Of a stretch of DNA of 64,000 nucleotides, positions 1 to 12,026 are shown piece by piece. The number at the start of each line of letters is the position of its first letter. Within the stretch, counting starts at the first letter, position 1. Source of the stretch: Gaeumannomyces sp. JS-464 (taxonomy: Eukaryota > Ascomycota > Sordariomycetes > Magnaporthales > Magnaporthaceae); the NCBI GenBank assembly GCA_002197995.1, contig NGZR01000001.1:11799501-11863500 (forward strand). The letters run 5' to 3'. Position numbers and translations under genes: made by a program. The notes under the pieces were generated by a model. It was not told where the DNA came from. It saw only the letters and a program-made list of their open reading frames with translations, and ran no database searches.

Positions 1-1
1 G

Positions 2-388
2 TTTGCGACGGCCGACGTGCTGAGCATCCACCTCGTGCTTTCGGACCGCACCCGGGGCCTGGTGGGCGCCGACGACCTGGCGCGCATGAAGAAGACGGCG
101 CTGCTGGTCAACACGGCGCGCGGCCCCATCGTGCAGGAGCGCGCCCTGCTCGACGTGCTCGAGAGGGGCGCGATCCGCGGCGCGGCGCTCGACGTCTTCG
201 ACCTCGAGCCGCTGCCCCTTGACAGCCCCTGGCGCACGACGGAGTGGGGGAAAGACGGACGCAGCCAGGTCTTGCTGACGCCGCACATGGGGTATGTCGA
301 AAAGCAGACGCTGGGCGATTGGTATGCGGTCCAGGTTGAGAATATCCAGCGCTGGCAGAAGGGACAGGAATTGCTGCTACCGTTTTGA
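2..388 (+). CDS. D-isomer-specific 2-hydroxyacid dehydrogenase, 3' part
   Basis: The reading frame is open from the left edge of the window to a TGA, so only the C-terminal part of the gene is present. It covers the second half of the NAD-binding domain and the catalytic tail. The family signature is visible: NTARGPIV carries the substrate-binding Arg, DVFDLEPLP carries the catalytic-loop Glu, and TPHMGYV carries the catalytic His. These enzymes oxidise or reduce 2-hydroxy/2-oxo acids with NAD(P)H in the cytosol. The exact substrate cannot be told from this fragment. No frameshift is seen in the visible 128 codons. Confidence 0.9.
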   Translation, partial: FATADVLSIHLVLSDRTRGLVGADDLARMKKTALLVNTARGPIVQERALLDVLERGAIRGAALDVFDLEPLPLDSPWRTTEWGKDGRSQVLLTPHMGYVEKQTLGDWYAVQVENIQRWQKGQELLLPF

Positions 389-1061
389 AGTTGGGGGCAC
401 AAGCACTCTATCAAACGATGTATGTAGAGGTAGGTACCTAGATATGTGTACCTATTTCGATGTCAAGATGGTGTCAACTCCCTCCATACCCAAGTTCCTA
501 CTCCTTCCATAACGGGCGGTGTTATCCTCGCGGTGCTTGTTTGGTGCAAACGGGCCGAGTTGGGTTCCCACCCACCCCAGGATTGGATGGATTGGATGCC
601 TCTCGACGTTTCTATGCCCCAGTTCCCAGTCATTCCTTCCTCATCAGCATTGGGTGCCTGGTATCGGTAACCACCTTCACTCTGTTTTTTTTTTCCCCCA
701 AAGCCTCGTGCCCAACCTAGACACCCACCACCATCTGGTTTCTCCCAGGTTCAACGAAGGGACCAGGGAGGCGTCTGCCACCACCACTTCCGACAGTGAC
801 GCTCTGCTGCTCTCTTGCAACACGCCCTTCCTCGAGGAACACCGTGGCCAGCAATGGCAGGTCGCGGCCCTGCGAATTGGACTCCGACGGGCAAAAAAGA
901 GCCTCACTCCAGCCCAGAGCCTGGCCAAAGTGAGCTGAATATCCTCCCTTAGCTCCCAAGTCATCGTCCCCCAACCATATCAATATTAATCCGAGAGCCA
1001 AATCGCAGTTGCCTCGCCAGAGAATGACAATCCAGACCGTCCAGAAGGCGCATCCTTGCCT
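389..1061. other. intergenic, no gene seen
   Basis: This holds the 3' flank of the dehydrogenase and the 5' flank of the next gene. Pyrimidine-rich tracts (for example the T-run near 684) suit a fungal promoter or leader. No convincing coding frame is present on either strand. Confidence 0.5.
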
Positions 1062-2773
1062 ATGCAGCCTACAACCTCGGAAAGCCGGCAGCCTTCTCTC
1101 CGTCGGGATTCTCTCCCGGTCGTCGACAAAGACAAGGAGGCCATAAAGCAGGCCAGGCTGCGAGGGCTCCTCCTCGAGAGGGTTGCAAAATTGAAGTCCA
1201 GCCCCGGGCAAGCCCCAGGCAAGACCGAGCTGGAGAAAACGGCGACTCCCGTAGAAGATTCGAAAGCCGTCCAGAATTCCGGACCAGTTAGCGGCACTGC
1301 TCCGCACCCTCAACTACCCAAGCTACCACCAGCCAATGGTTCCATCTCGTTGCCTTTACTTCCCGACCAGCGTCATCGGATCATCAGCGTTGCTGATCCC
1401 AACTACGGTCGCCTGTCGCCTCCAAAGTTTGATGTTGCGCGGGATTCTCATGCCAGCGGACAAAGCTTCGCAAAAGTCTCCCCGAGCGGCGCCGGTCCAT
1501 CCCAGAACTACGGGCTGGTGAAGACCAATCATGGTCTTCCATCGGTTCCGAGACCTACTCAAACTCACTACCTTCCGCCGGTCGCCCGGGCTCCGATGGG
1601 GGTCACAGGTCCGGGGGCTCAGGGCGGAGGCAGTTTCAGAAACCCCACGCCTCGTCCGAGCATCCAGCCCAGCGCGGCGTCAGATCCCATCGGCCCCAGC
1701 CGAGAGGGGCCGGGGAAGCCTGAGAACAGCCTGGCAGTCACGTTTGGGGAGCCGTCGGACCAGGCTGAGAGGGCTGAGAAGTCGGAGCTTCACTCAAGCC
1801 CCCAGATCCTGTCGCACGAGTGCCAGATACGCAGGTTCAACCGTAAGTATCCCGCCCATAACTTTGGTCACGTTTTCACCGGGCCGTCTCCGTGTCTTTT
1901 ATGCCCAGAAGGCACCGCTAGATTCACCCGGGATCGATTCGAACGAATTCCCAGCTTGCCCGACTACTTCCGAACCTGGTTCTACCAAAATATATACTAA
2001 CTCGGGGCCTCAACAGCCAAATTCACTCAATGGAACGACGCTCAGGGTTTTTGGTGTGACCTCCATCTCCCGGCGGTAAGATCGTCACCAACGATGGACC
2101 CCCCAACCCAAACCACAATAGCCAAGATGGTGTGCGCAAAGAAGGCCATCCCCATAGTGCGAGAGCTGCCTATGTGGTACATAGACAATATACCACGGAG
2201 CAGCCCAGGCCACTCTCCACGAAATAATACGGGGCAGCGCGGGACATTCCGATCACGTCCAATGCCCTCGTTCTTGAGGAATGGGACGAACGGCAACAAA
2301 TGGAGGTGGCGACCACGCCCAAGAGGGCACTATGGTGACCCTGCCTGGCCTGTGCGACTGACTCGAGGGAAAGCAGGATTCGCCAAATGGAAGAGACAAT
2401 GGGATTTCTCATCCCACCTGTTTACCGAGACAGCGAGCTAGCTGCTCAGGCTTTCTTGGCGGGTGTCAAAGTGGCCAGGCAGGATTATGAGTCTGGCTCG
2501 AGCCCCGTTAGACCGAGCCATCGATCCCGGTCCCACCGCGAGCGCTCTCCGATCCGGGCCACACGAGGTGGCCCTGAGGCTGTCCGGCCACAGACCAGGG
2601 CGGACCGCCGCGCCCGCTCTCGCTCCCCGAGTCTGGAGACCGGCAGCAGCAGTGCTAGAACCCCAACGCCGTCGCGTCGAGGGAGAGGCGATTACTATTG
2701 GCCGACTAGCTCCCGCCGGCCCGCTGATAATTATCCAGCAGCCAGCGGAGGTGTCGACCACTACCACTCTTGA
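1062..2773 (+). CDS. uncharacterised fungal protein with Arg/Ser-rich C-terminal tail, frame interrupted
   Basis: I do not recognise this family. Coding begins near the ATG at 1062 with a polar, Pro/Ser-rich N-terminal region to about 1841. An intron with donor GTAAGT at 1842 and acceptor CAG near 2014 joins it to a segment containing FTQWNDAQGFWCD. From there the best frame shifts by one base near 2071 and continues through VRKEGHPHSARAAYVVHRQY, with one in-frame TAA at 2225-2227. It then runs through ITSNALVLEEWDERQQ to a 42-nt intron (2335-2376). The last exon reads IRQMEETMGFLIPPVYRDSE and ends in an SR-rich tail that resembles splicing-factor tails. Either the sequence has errors here or the gene is decaying. 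Exon borders after 2014 are tentative. Confidence 0.45.
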
Positions 2774-3403
2774 GCCCCATGGCCAAAAGGAACCCCTGCT
2801 AATCTCTCAAATCTTTTATGTACCTCTTTCTTCTGGCATCACTCTGGGCCACATTATTTCTTCGGTGTTTTCGGGCACTCGGCGCCAGGCCTCCGGGATT
2901 TGTGCAGAGGAGCCGTATTGTCATTTTGTTGCTGGGACGCGATACTTTGGGACTATATTCAGTCACTTGTCACTACTGCGCGCCGGGGTTGAGGTTAATG
3001 TACATTAGGTCTCGGCATGGACTATTACATACTGGGCCGGCATGTGTACCCCGGCCCCCGGCCCCTGCCTTTTGCCAATGTCGTAAGAGGCCAGGGGCCG
3101 GGATCGGGGGCTGGGCCAGCCGGCCTCGCTTGAGACTGTCGGTTTGTAGTTGTTATTTAATACAATGGAGGTCATTATTAAGCCTTTTTGCTAGCACCTC
3201 CACGCCATTGAGAAGCTGACACGAGAAGGTGGCCTCGGACCAGCAAGGACGCAAAGCCTCTCGAACATATTTTAGTGGAAAACGATTATTATACATTCTG
3301 TGATACGACCACGTACAGCCAGCCAAACCAAGTCGGAAACAGCTCCCGGGCGTTTTGACCCTAGGCCTGGGTCCATTCAGCAACATTTGAGAGTGCGTTG
3401 GGG
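2774..3403. other. intergenic, 3' flanks of two convergent genes
   Basis: This lies between the ends of the SR-tail gene (+) and the PI31 gene (-). It contains 3' UTR-like sequence and no supported coding frame. Confidence 0.5.
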
Positions 3404-4717
3404 TTAAAGAATGCCACCGCCAAAGCCACCTCCTCCAAAGGGAGATCCGCTCCCACCCCTACCGCTGCCTCCACGTCTGTCAAAGGGGCCACCGCCACCA
3501 CCACCGAAGGGGCCTATACCGCCGCCAGGGCCGATAGGGTCGTACCTGGCGCCGGGCGGCACCTGGGGATCGTACATGCCATCGCCGCCGCCGCCCCTCT
3601 GACCGCCAAAGAGAGGGTCGTCGAAGGTCGGGTGCATGCCGCCGCCGCCGCCGCCTGGTGCAGGCCGAATGAGACCTCCCCCGCCGGCGCCGGGGAGGAA
3701 GGGGTGGCCCAGGCCCGGTGGGTGCAGGTCGTCATGGCCGATGTCAAAGGGCGACCGGCCGGCGGCCCGGGACCCAGCGGGCCGGGGAGCGGGATGCGCC
3801 CCGCGTGGGGCCTGTTGATGTCGAGCTCGTCGTCAAAGTCCGGCGGCGGAAAGTCGGCGACGGGGCCCCTCGGGCGCGGCGCGGCGGCCAGCGGGTCGTC
3901 GTGCGGGTACGGCCTGGCCGGGTCGGGCATCGGCGGGGGCTGGCCGGCGGGGCGCGGGTGGCGGTGGCCGGCGGGGCCGGCCTCGCGGAGCGGGCGGCGG
4001 GCGTCGTCCTCGGCCGCGCGGTCGTCCGGGCCCTGCTCCTCGGTGTAGCCCTCCTTGGCGATGCCCGGGGCCAGCTGCTGGATGATGGAGACCTTGACCA
4101 GGGACGCGAGGTCGGCGATGCGCTCGGGCGAGATGAAGACGGCGCGGAGCTTGGCGGGAGGTCTGTCCTGTCCTCCTCTTCGCCTCCGTTTTCGTTGTCG
4201 TTGCTGCTGCTGCTGTTGTTGTTGTCGCTACTGTTATTGTCGGTGGCATCGCCGCCGCCGGTAGCAGGTGTGGGGCTCTTGAGGGTGATGCGAACGGGCA
4301 GGGCGGCCGACGAGATGTAGTCGCGCGGGGCGACGTCGAAGCGCACAACCTTGTCGGTGGCGCTGGCGATGCCGCGGATCTCGGCGCGCTGGCCCATGCG
4401 GTCGACCTTGATGACAAACGTCATGGCGGACTGGGCGTGGGCGTAGACAAACGAGTACGAGTTGAACGAGGCGTTCCACCTGGGCGGCAGGCGGGGCGCG
4501 AGGCGGCGGCACTCGTCGTTGTCGTCCCCGGTCTTTTTCTGGTCCTCTGCGAGCCCGACGAGGCGGAAGTCGAGGCAGGCCATGCAGGCGTGGACGAAGA
4601 GCGCGAGCGCCTCGTATGAGCTGCTCAGGTCCGAGGTCATGTCGCCCTTGGGGTGCGTCGGCAGGGCCTCGGCCATGGCCTGCACGACGGCGTCGGGGCT
4701 GAGGGATTCCTCGCCAT
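3404..4717 (-). CDS. PI31-type proteasome regulator
   Basis: This is the PI31 (PSMF1-like) family, which binds the 20S proteasome and modulates its activity or assembly. The N-terminal domain reads SSSYEALALFVHACMACLDF with FRLVGL, as expected for the PI31 N domain. The C-terminal part is Gly/Pro-rich and carries the family hallmark HPTFDDPLFGG followed by PGARYDPIGPGG. A poly-Ser/Asn linker lies between them. The start is the ATG at 4717-4715. The frame needs three one-base corrections, and each restores PI31 homology: in the GGG runs (CCC on the coding strand) at 4703-4705, 4156-4158 and 3749-3751. All three fit one missing C, which points to assembly error rather than decay. Confidence 0.88.
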
Positions 4718-6216
4718 TTTGTTTTGTGTTGTTGGCATTGAATATCTATTCGACAGCCGACTCCCAAAACGACGCGGAGGAGATTCTTGTCGATTATTCT
4801 TGACGGAATCAGGTTGACGGGGTTTGTAACTCCCTTGTTGTTTTCCGTTTCGATCGTGTAGGTAGGAGGGAGCTAGCAGGCTTGTTGTCGATACGCAAGG
4901 AGATGGAGACAGGTCAACCTAGCCGAGATATAAAGTCATGGCCGGGTGGCGGTAGGCATCCAAAACGAGCCCAATCAGCACGCCACTCGGGTTGAGGTGA
5001 ATGCGTCACCTCGACACCTAGGATTGCGGGGAAGCTCAGGCATCGATGCGCACCAGTTCAGCCCTATATTTGTGGGGCCCTCTCCACCTTATCTAAGCGG
5101 CATCAGTGGGGCGTGTCTCCAGGCAGGGAGGTGCGGCTAAGTTGCCCAGCCAAGATGGCACGGTGATCAATGATGACCAAACGCCCAGGCGACTTCGGCT
5201 CTTGATCCTGTCCAACTTTTCAAAAAGTTGAAAAGAAAAAAAGGAAAGGTTCGCTGTCAGTCATGAATGAGCTATCTACACGTTCGAAATCAGTTATGAA
5301 CCGCCCAGTCTACCTGCCGGCCAGTAGGCTCCCCGTCCCGATCGCTGGGCGTGCCGCACGTGGGATCATCTTTTCTGGTACGCATGCACGCATGGCAGTT
5401 TTCCCCCGAGCCGTCCCCATGGGCGTTTCATCAGCACACGGCCACCTGCCACCCAGCACAGCCACCTGGATGTTTGCGATGAGGCCGCCGGATTCCCATC
5501 CCGACCGTCGATGGGGCACCCCCGCAGGCGCTGTTGGATAGCCCGTCGCAGATCTTTTGGGCGCCGACCAAACGGGGCAAGGCAGAGAGAGTCATTGGTT
5601 CTGGTCTCTTTCTGAACTCTAGGGTCAAAATCATGAAGGTGCGCACGGTCGTTTAGATCGTCGCCTTGGCTGCCGTGTAGAGACCAATTACACCAATAAC
5701 GGCGTCCAGTTTTCATCCCATCCGTCTTGCTGCTGCACGCTTGGCAACTTGGCTACGAAAAAAAATCCGAGATGCTGCGCCTCACCTGTCCCGTGTCAGT
5801 ACAAGGGGATGGGCTCAACGGGCGACCTCCTTCTGTAAGTGACGTAGGTTACTCTATTTTTCCATGCTCTAGGTATCTCGTACAACGCTCCTCTCTAAAC
5901 GCTCAGTGGGAATCTCAAGACAAAATAGTGAAGAAAAAAAAACAGAAGAAAAGTCCTAGCAAGACAGTGACCCAAAAAAGAAATTGCAAGAACTCAATCG
6001 CGAGCCACGCGTTCCTCACAACCACTACGCCGCCTCGGCTGCGCAGGGCGTGCATGCATCTGGTTGACCAAGTGCCGCAACGAGTTAAATTGTCAGTGGG
6101 GGAGCATGTAGGTATCTAGCAGGAAAGCTGCGGCAAAATAATATTTTTTTGGTTTCGTCTTTTGTTGCTTGTTTTCCATATACAAGTTTCGCTCGATCCT
6201 GGAGGGGTTCAGTCGT
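4718..6216. other. intergenic, no gene seen
   Basis: This holds the promoter side of the PI31 gene and the 3' flank of the carbonic anhydrase gene. There are A-rich runs near 5233-5247 and 5932-5942. Open frames here are short, lack family signatures and look random. Confidence 0.5.
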
Positions 6217-7841
6217 CTAGTCGTCGTCTTCCTCCTCGTCGTTGCTCTTGGCCTTGGCCTTGGGAGCCTCGGCCTGGGGAGCCTTAGCCTTGTCAGCCGC
6301 GGGAGCGGCGGCCGGGGCGGAGGCGGCAGGGGCAGCGGGCTTGGCAGCGGCAGGAGTAGCGGGCTTGGCAGCGGCAGGAGTAGCGGGCTTAGCAGCAGCG
6401 GGGGCAGAAGCGGCAGGAGTAGCGGGCTTGGCAGCGGCGGGGGCGCGAGATCCGGCAGCGGCACCGAGAGCAGCCAGGTTAGTCTGGCCCGGGGCGTTCT
6501 GGGCGAAGCGGGCGTTGAAGCCGATGACGTTGCGGGCGGCAATGAAGTTCTCCATCGAGATGGCGAGCTTCTGGGTCGAGACGAGCCAGCGGACGCCCTC
6601 GCTGCAGGGAGGGTGGTCAGCGAGCCCGAGTAGCTCTGGAAGGAGCCGGCCTGGATGGTCGAGACCAGCTCCGACATGACCAGCGGCGGGGTCTCAGTCT
6701 TGGTGCCAGGCGTGGCGATCTTGCCGACCTCGCCCAGGACGGTGGACAGAAGGTTGGACCTGACGGGGGCGGCGGCGGCGGCGGGCATGACACCCATCCT
6801 CTGGGCGCCGGAGGCGGGAGCCGCGGCCTTGTTCTCGCCCGTGGGCGCCTTGGCCTTGGCCTCGCCACGGGCGGCGATTCTCACGGGGTGCCTGCGGTCG
6901 ATTGAGGTAGCGCCAGCCGAGGCGTTGGCGCCAGCAGCCGGGGCGGCAACAGCCTTACCGGCGTCGACGTCGATGTACATGCCAATGACGGCAATCTCAT
7001 TGGCGGCGCTTTGCCAGACCATATGCATCTCCACTGTTCACGCATATCAAGGTCAGTTACAAAGCCCTAGTATAGCGACGCATAAGAAGCCAGCCAAGGC
7101 GCGAGCGTCACAGGTTTGTGCCGCACGAGAGGAACGTACTGGCTTGGCTGGTGCCGTTGTCCAGGTGCTCGCTAGGCAGGTGGAAATGGAACTGCTTCAG
7201 GTCGTAGTTGACGCCAGCGGTGCTCATCTTGCCACCCTTGGCAATGACCTCGACTGTGGTGCCCAGGTTCTCGAACTCGGTACCGGCGGTCATGTCGGGG
7301 ATGTCGATCTTTACGTCGGCGGCCTGCACCATCTGGAAGCTGCCGGCCGTCATGGAGATGGGGCTCTGGCGGGTGCCCATGTTGCACAGGGCATTGGCGG
7401 CAGGATCAAGCGAGACCCAGTTGACGGGACCCTAATGCGCGTCACCGAGTTAGCTCAGCGTCGCCTTCAAACATGACCACCGAAGCCAAGCTGACTAGAC
7501 CGGCGAGCTAGGCCGGTGTCGGGTTGTGACGGCGCCGATCGGCCAAGCGGCCAAGATCAAGCTAGCGGCCGTGGCGCCGGCGCCAAGACATCGGCTTTTG
7601 CTTGTGCTTCTTGGAGTTTGCTTGTGCCGACCACCTCGCCGCTAGGCATGGGATGACAGCGAGAAAGGGGGGTGGTTTATATCAACTTACAATCGCACCG
7701 GAGTATCCGAACTTGCCAATGGGGACGGCGCCGCCCGCCTCGGCCCTGGGGTGAAGGTGAGTGCCGTAAGCACATGACGCCACGGCCGGCGACACAGCCG
7801 CGGCCAGGACACTGAGTCCGAAGAAAAAACGAAGCAGCCAT
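6217..7841 (-). CDS. alpha-carbonic anhydrase with Ala/Pro/Lys-rich C-terminal tail
   Basis: This is a secreted-type alpha-class carbonic anhydrase (CO2 hydration, zinc enzyme). Zinc-ligand motifs are HFHLPSEH in exon 2 and MEMHMVW at the start of exon 3. Further family marks are GTRQSPI and a C-terminal SLTTPPCSEGVRW motif. Two introns are supported: 7690-7432 and 7139-7034, the second joining at SQA/MEMHMVW. The N-terminus is a hydrophobic signal-like stretch (GLSVLAAAVSPAVAS) but is out of frame with the ATG at 7841-7839 by one small indel. A second one-base loss in the GGG run at 6611-6613 breaks the TTPPCSEG motif. After the catalytic domain comes about 85 residues of KPATPAA-type repeat ending in EEEDDD, unusual for the family. 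Confidence 0.88.
6320..6445. repeat. degenerate ~24-bp tandem repeat coding KPATPAA units
   Basis: The unit is about ggcagcggcaggagtagcgg plus gctt, repeated several times with small changes. It encodes the Ala/Lys/Pro tail of the carbonic anhydrase. Confidence 0.75.
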
Positions 7842-10800
7842 TTTGTCTGATGAGGGTATAAAAACGAAGAGAGAGCGTATGCTAAAAAAAATATGCAAGC
7901 AAAGATGTGGTACCAGAGAAACCGATTAAAAGAGACCAGCCCTAATAGAGTGTGATAGTGAGCTGAGCACTAGACACACTGCCAAGAAACGAATCAGAGA
8001 TCTTAAAGATGGAAAGCGAGCTGAGGTTGTCGAAGGGATCTCTGGAGATGGCCTAAGAGATTCCAAGCCTTCAACCAAGGCGGGAGACCAAGACCTTTAT
8101 GAAGGTTGGGGCAACAGCTAAGGCGGCGCCCCCATGGCGACTCTCCCGCAGGATCAACCTGAGATCCGCGGGCAGGGGATGCCCCGCCAGTCGGGGTGGC
8201 CATCGCAGGCGTGGCTGCCTCGGGTGGAGGACGGGGGTGCCGTGCTCTCTGACTAGCGTCACATTGTGACTTCTCCCTCTTCTCCCTCAGCGTTTCTCCC
8301 AAAAATGCCGTAGCCCAGGGTCACCAGCGAGTGCCCGCCCCGATGCAACCGATGCATGCCACTGGCCGTTTGCCCAAGTCACGTCTCCCCGCTGAGCGCT
8401 CTTGGCGCTGGAGACCTTCCCTAGGGGCCCTGGAAGGAATTCAAAACAGGACTCGACGAAGCAGCAGGCGCCAGTTTGGGGAGACGGGGGAGGCGTGTGG
8501 ACGAGGGACGGGGAAAGGGAAGGGGGGGCGTATTGATCTGGGCCGTCGAAACCGACATGCAAAAACCGGCCGGGAGAGGCAACTGGAGACGTCAAGGGGT
8601 CGCGCTGTGGCGCCCGCCAAGGCGCCATTCGGGGGTGCAGTTGCTCTGGCAGTTGGCCCTGCAAACCGACAGCGGCGATTGCTTGGCGCCCAGCCGCCTC
8701 AGCGTCGCGAGCGCATTTACGATGGAAGTTTTTCCCGCATTCTGTGATTGCTGTCCCGCCCGCCGTCCCGGCCATGGCTAGGCCGGGGTCAGGGTGGCTA
8801 CCTAGGTAGGTAAGTAGCTAGCCGAGCCGAGGTGATGTCGTCGACGTGCGCGAGTTGGCTATCGGGTGCAGATATCGGGGTCCCTGCCGCAACACACACG
8901 GTCGATGGCCACACACACAACACACCCAGCAGCGGGGGCGAAACACAATGGACGGCCCGGGTCTGGGGACGGGATGAACAGTCGCGGAGAGCGCATTTGT
9001 CCTCAGGGCTGGCTCGTCCAGACTCAGAAGCGCGCGAGGTAAGCGGGCCTACATAGAACGCGCACGCAACTCCACCAGCGCAGCGTCGAGCGTGCTGGAC
9101 CGCCGTTGCGGGCCTGGGATGGGAGGAGTCTGGTCTCGGCCACCAACAAAGCGCCGAGGTTTACCAGTCCCTACCTGGTGTGTTTGCCCGGCAGCGGAAA
9201 GGCCTGTGGCGGAAACAGGCGGGCTGCACTGCCTCCCGGGTCGAGCTGGAAGGCGATCGAATCCCCGGAGGTTCCATGTGCAAACAAGCCTGGGCCCAGA
9301 GTCTTGGGGCCTATGCGGCCGTCTTGGGACACGCCTCAAGCTTTGGCCCTGGTCGCCGTTTGACTTGGCGGGATGGGACCTGCGCTGCGACCCGCACGCT
9401 AGGCCTCAAATGGCGGGGCTACCGGTGTCAGGCCCCTGCCATATCCTCTCTTAAGGAGCAAAATCAGGCCACTTTCTCGATCGCGCCTCTCTGCTCTCCG
9501 CCCTGCAGCCCTCGACATCAATCCCGACCACCCCAACCTTGCCACTGACGCCCTCCACGCGCCGCCAACATCCGCGGCCCTCGATCATGCACATCGTACC
9601 TGTCATGCTGCCTGCCATGCTGCCCATGCAGCACCAGCCAGCCTGGATCCCCTCCTCGCTAGGGGGAGATCATCGAAGGCGACATCATTGGAAGGAGCCG
9701 AGAGACCGGGGTGCTTTCGCATGCTTCCTTCGCGCCTTCGAGTTCGAACTCGGCTTCCGTCGCGGCGGGTGAGAGTAGCCCAGCACAACGGGATACGCAA
9801 TGGCCACGTCCAGCTGCTCCCGCTCTTGCTTCTGCGTCTGAACATCGAAACGCCCGAACATTGAAACCGCGAGCTGCAGGAAAAGCCGTCCGCACGGGGG
9901 CCAGCGCCTATTGGCCACCCGGCCACCCGAGCTGTGGTGCGCCTCAGATTCGAGAAGACGCCCCTCCATCAGCCCGGCCATCCGTGTCGCGCCCTTCCGC
10001 CAGCTGCAACCCTGTGTTTCCCATCCGCTGCGAGTGCGGAAAAGGGATGGAAGACAGACACATGGACAAAAAAAGCCCCGGCTTCACCATTGCTGCCAAG
10101 TCCCCCTGTCCCCTGCTTTCGGAAATAAATATCGATGTCGAGCGAGATGCGACTGGGTGGGCTCGCTCCCTCCCTCACAGGGTTGTAGCCGCAGCGGGGG
10201 TGCGTCTCTGGTGCGGGCGGCTGCAATATCGCTCCCATACTCTGCGCTACGGGCATCTTCTGGCCAGCCAGCCAGCCAGCCAGCCAACCGGGGAAAGCTG
10301 CGCGGCCCCTCGTGGAGGCTACCCCTGTTTCTCCCAGCAGCAACCGTAACCAGCCAGAGGGGGTGGAGAGCCAGAGCTGGCGCTCTGCTGGCGCTACTTT
10401 TGGGAGCTGGAGTTGAGTGTAGTCCAAAATCTAAACGAGGTAGTCACAAGTACTGTCTAGATCACTCTCTCTGCTACAAGTCATGCATTTGACGTGGCTC
10501 CATCGTCACCTGCCCGCCACCTCAGCCCGCGCGAACGCCCAATCTCGGCGCTGCGCATCACTTTGGAGGTTTCATCAGTCCGGAACACGCGGCCTTAGCT
10601 CGACGGAAGAAGGACACGGCGATACAGCATGGAAGCCCACGGCAAAGAGCCGACAGTCAAGAATACCCGACTCACTAACACCCACACGAATGCACCCTCT
10701 TGGCTCAATGCGACTGCCCATGGCCCGCAAATTAGTCCGCCTCGCTCGGTCCAATCAGAAATGGCCGCCCAAGCCAAAACACTCGGCAGAGCCTGATATC

Positions 10801-12026
10801 TGATATCTTCCACCTCATCCTTGAGGCCCGTATGTAATTCCGCACCTAGTTGCTTTGGGCGTCTATCATTTTTTCTTCTTCTTTTTTTCTGTTGCCTGTT
10901 TTCTGCCGTTCAGACACCTCGGTCCACCATCGACGCTGTCCACCTCCGCATCCGACTCTTTCCCTGTCTGCCATCCGATACTGCACATTTTCTGGGATGC
11001 AAGCTGTGCGGGAGCCTAACAAGACCGCACACACTCAGGCCCGGCCCCAACGGACGAACCGCAGAGCTGAAAGTTTGAAACGTGCCCGCGGAGCTGCCTT
11101 CCCGGTAGATCCCCGAAATCCCACTTTCAACCACCCAAAAGGCCCCCACAGTCAGAAAAGAAAAGTCTTCCGAGTCAACGCCAACATGGGCCTTCAAAAC
11201 ACCACCCGGGATTGACGCCAAGATCGCGGTTCCGCTCCGCCCCTTGCCATCGCATCGCCTTCGCTTTGGCCACCTGACGGTGTGGCTCCGGAGGTGACAA
11301 CGGCTCGTCTGTCATCGATTACTGTAGACACCGAGGCAGTCTCAGATTTGGTATCCAAAAATTGGGGAGATGAGCAAGGTCCTCCTCTCTTGGCGCTCAC
11401 GGATCATATCCATAATCTTTAATGGCCCTTTGGATGGGATTGTGTGTTGCCGGCACCAAAAAAACCACTCGTCTTTGGTCTATCGGACCGACTCTGGAGG
11501 CATCCGAGCTCGCTTCCTTGCATGCTTCGCCCCCTATTTCCCGCAGAAGAAGATTGATCGAGAGCCGCATACCCAAGACGGGCGTTTTGTTGGGTCGAAC
11601 AACCTCACAACACCGAAATCGAGGTGCCGGAGCTAAAATGTTCGATAATTTTAGAATCCTATTTTCCATGGCATTTTCCTCTTTGCGTCTCCTTGGATCC
11701 CTTTTACTTCCCAACCCGTCCTTCTGTTTTGGTATCCGTGCCGCCGTATGGATATTTTTGGCCCGTCTAAAAGTTACTCTTCTTGCGATACAGCCCTCGA
11801 TCAAATACCACCGTACCATCACCACTGCTATCCACCCTCCAGGGCGGCAAAATACCCAGCCCTTCTATTAATACATCTGAATTGAGTTCAAGCCCTCGCA
11901 CTCGCTGCCTTTCGTTGCCCCAAAAGCCTCGACTCCTTCCGCCCTGTCCGATCTTCACCCTTCACCCTCCGTCCCAAGCAACCTCGGTATGACGCGTAGC
12001 CTTTCACCAGTTTTGCATTACCCCCT
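7842..12026. other. 4.2-kb gene-poor stretch
   Basis: I found no exon with a recognisable domain or a splice-consistent frame on either strand. It starts with the promoter of the carbonic anhydrase gene. Long open frames occur (for example around 8290-8780 and 9710-10490), but they overlap in several frames and on both strands, as expected from high GC content. A short (CAGC)n-like run lies near 10263-10286. Unannotated RNA or a lineage-specific gene cannot be excluded. Confidence 0.4.

Noticed and set aside
3411..4320. Long plus-strand open frames over the PI31 gene
   Set aside because: They are Gly/Arg/Ala-rich mirrors of the Pro/Gly-rich minus-strand gene and carry no domain; PI31 motifs are clear on the minus strand.
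6169..7476. Plus-strand open frames over the carbonic anhydrase gene
   Set aside because: They are antisense to the repeat and catalytic exons and have no family signature.
8287..10490. Several open frames of 100-210 codons in the gene-poor stretch
   Set aside because: They overlap one another in different frames and strands, have no domain and no splice logic, and are expected by chance at this GC content.
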